Source: Candidatus Eisenbacteria bacterium (lineage in GTDB: Bacteria; Eisenbacteria; RBG-16-71-46; CAIMUX01; JAHJDP01). Taken from it: DNA of 64,000 bases. Below the pieces are notes generated by a model, which was not told the origin of the DNA, made no database searches, and saw only the letters and a program-made list of their open reading frames with translations. The position numbers were made by a program, and so were the translations under genes. Positions 63,222 through 64,000 of this stretch are shown here, one piece after another; within the stretch, counting starts at the first letter, position 1, and each line of letters begins with the position of its first letter. The stretch covers positions 37,123-101,122 of the forward strand of contig JAHJDP010000107.1 in the NCBI GenBank assembly GCA_018831195.1, in the 5' to 3' direction.

Positions 63222-64000
63222 ATGGCGGATGAAAATCCCCGCAGCGCCTGGGAGACGGAATATGGCAAAAGCAGATTGCGAAAAGATCAATTCAAGCGTT
63301 CCTCAGGAGATCTAAAGCCTTTGTACACGCCGGCGGATGCCGCTGGAGTAGAACACGATCGCGATCTGGGTTACCCCGGTTCCTACCCCTTCGTGCGCGG
63401 CGTTCAGCCGACGATGTACCGTGGGCGGCCTTGGACCATGCGGCAATACGCCGGATTCGGAACCGCCAGAGAAACCAACGAACGATTCCGCTACCTCCTG
63501 GAACAGGGGCAAACAGGATTATCAACGGCTTTTGATCTGCCGACACAGATGGGTTTGGATTCCACTCATCCTCTCGCTCGCTATGAAACAGGCAAAGTCG
63601 GTGTGGCGATCGATACCATCGAAGATATGGACCGTCTATTAGAAGACCTGCCCCTCGACCGACTTTCATTATCCATGACAATAAATGCCACGGCCCCCAT
63701 TCTGCTTTGTATGGTTCAGGCGATTGCGGCCAAACGCGGAATCCCGGCCGAGAAACTATCCGGTACCGTTCAAAACGACATCCTGAAGGAGTACGCCTCC
63801 CGCGGCACCTTTATTTATCCTCCGGAACCGTCGCTGCGGCTTGTCGCCGATCTCATTGAATACGCGGCGGAGGCAATCCCGAGATGGAATGCCATCTCCA
63901 TCAGCGGCTATCACATTCGGGAAGCGGGCGCAACGGCCGCCCAGGAGCTGGCATTTACATTGGCGAATGGGGTAACCTATGTAGAGGCGGTGCTGGATAG
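63222..64000 (+). CDS. mutA: Methylmalonyl-CoA mutase large subunit (N-terminal part)
   Basis: The reading frame begins at ATG 63222 (GGGAG about 11 bases upstream) and is still open at the right edge, leaving 259 complete codons. The N-terminal region matches the mutase family: [104 protein letters not shown] and [16 protein letters not shown], all substrate-barrel motifs. The cobalamin domain would lie outside the window. It turns methylmalonyl-CoA, the product of the carboxylase after epimerisation, into succinyl-CoA. The usual gene symbol could also be mcm or scpA. Confidence 0.93.
   Translation, partial: MADENPRSAWETEYGKSRLRKDQFKRSSGDLKPLYTPADAAGVEHDRDLGYPGSYPFVRGVQPTMYRGRPWTMRQYAGFGTARETNERFRYLLEQGQTGLSTAFDLPTQMGLDSTHPLARYETGKVGVAIDTIEDMDRLLEDLPLDRLSLSMTINATAPILLCMVQAIAAKRGIPAEKLSGTVQNDILKEYASRGTFIYPPEPSLRLVADLIEYAAEAIPRWNAISISGYHIREAGATAAQELAFTLANGVTYVEAVLD

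Overview
This 64 kb window looks like a chromosomal segment of an uncultured, diderm (Gram-negative type) bacterium, probably from the FCB side of the tree (Eisenbacteria- or Latescibacteria-like). That placement is inference. It rests on a full peptidoglycan (dcw) cluster whose MurE carries the meso-DAP motif DNPR, a PorV-like/OmpA outer-membrane protein, a DUF2723 membrane protein, and secreted proteins ending in FlgD-like 'YPNP' modules. I see no transposase, phage gene, CRISPR array or obvious island boundary. Most of the window is read leftward (minus strand); only the last 4.5 kb is plus strand.

Region 1-10.5 kb (minus) is the dcw cluster mraZ-STAS-rsmH-ftsL-ftsI-murE-murF-mraY-murD-ftsW, tightly packed with 1- to 4-base overlaps. 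ftsW runs off the left edge. A small STAS-domain gene sits between mraZ and rsmH. Upstream of mraZ are a sigma70-type promoter and G-tract repeats that could be a MraZ operator.

Region 10.6-28.95 kb (minus) reads as one long transcription unit. It starts at an FMN riboswitch whose promoter -10 box overlaps the stop codon of the preceding gene. It then runs ribD-ribE-ribBA-ribH-nusB and, without a gap above about 55 bases, through a methyltransferase, two GT4 glycosyltransferases, a DUF2723/TPR membrane protein, two nucleotide-sugar SDR enzymes, two lipid-phosphate-sugar synthases (GT2), a GT2 fused to a catalytically eroded phosphoglycosyltransferase, and a secreted beta-propeller protein. 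The glycan half looks like a lipid-linked sugar and possibly protein-glycosylation system.

Region 28.9-49.2 kb (minus) carries a small membrane protein, a zinc-ribbon DUF2007 protein, a type IV pilin-like protein with a good sigma54 promoter, a PorV-like barrel fused to TSP3 repeats and an OmpA peptidoglycan-binding domain, and directly upstream of it a 16 kb gene for a 5344-residue secreted multidomain protein. The last two look like a surface pair: a giant cargo and an outer-membrane partner tied to the cell wall. A leader of several hundred bases and tRNA-Lys lie upstream of the giant gene.

Region 49.2-57.5 kb (minus) is housekeeping: purA, lon, clpX, clpP, tig, tRNA-Leu and an enoyl-CoA hydratase. 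At 57.6-59.3 kb are two methyltransferase-like genes. From 59.4 kb the plus strand carries a propionyl-CoA-type carboxylase (carboxyltransferase, biotin carboxylase, biotin carrier) followed by methylmalonyl-CoA mutase, which runs off the right edge. Together these form the propionyl-CoA to succinyl-CoA route.
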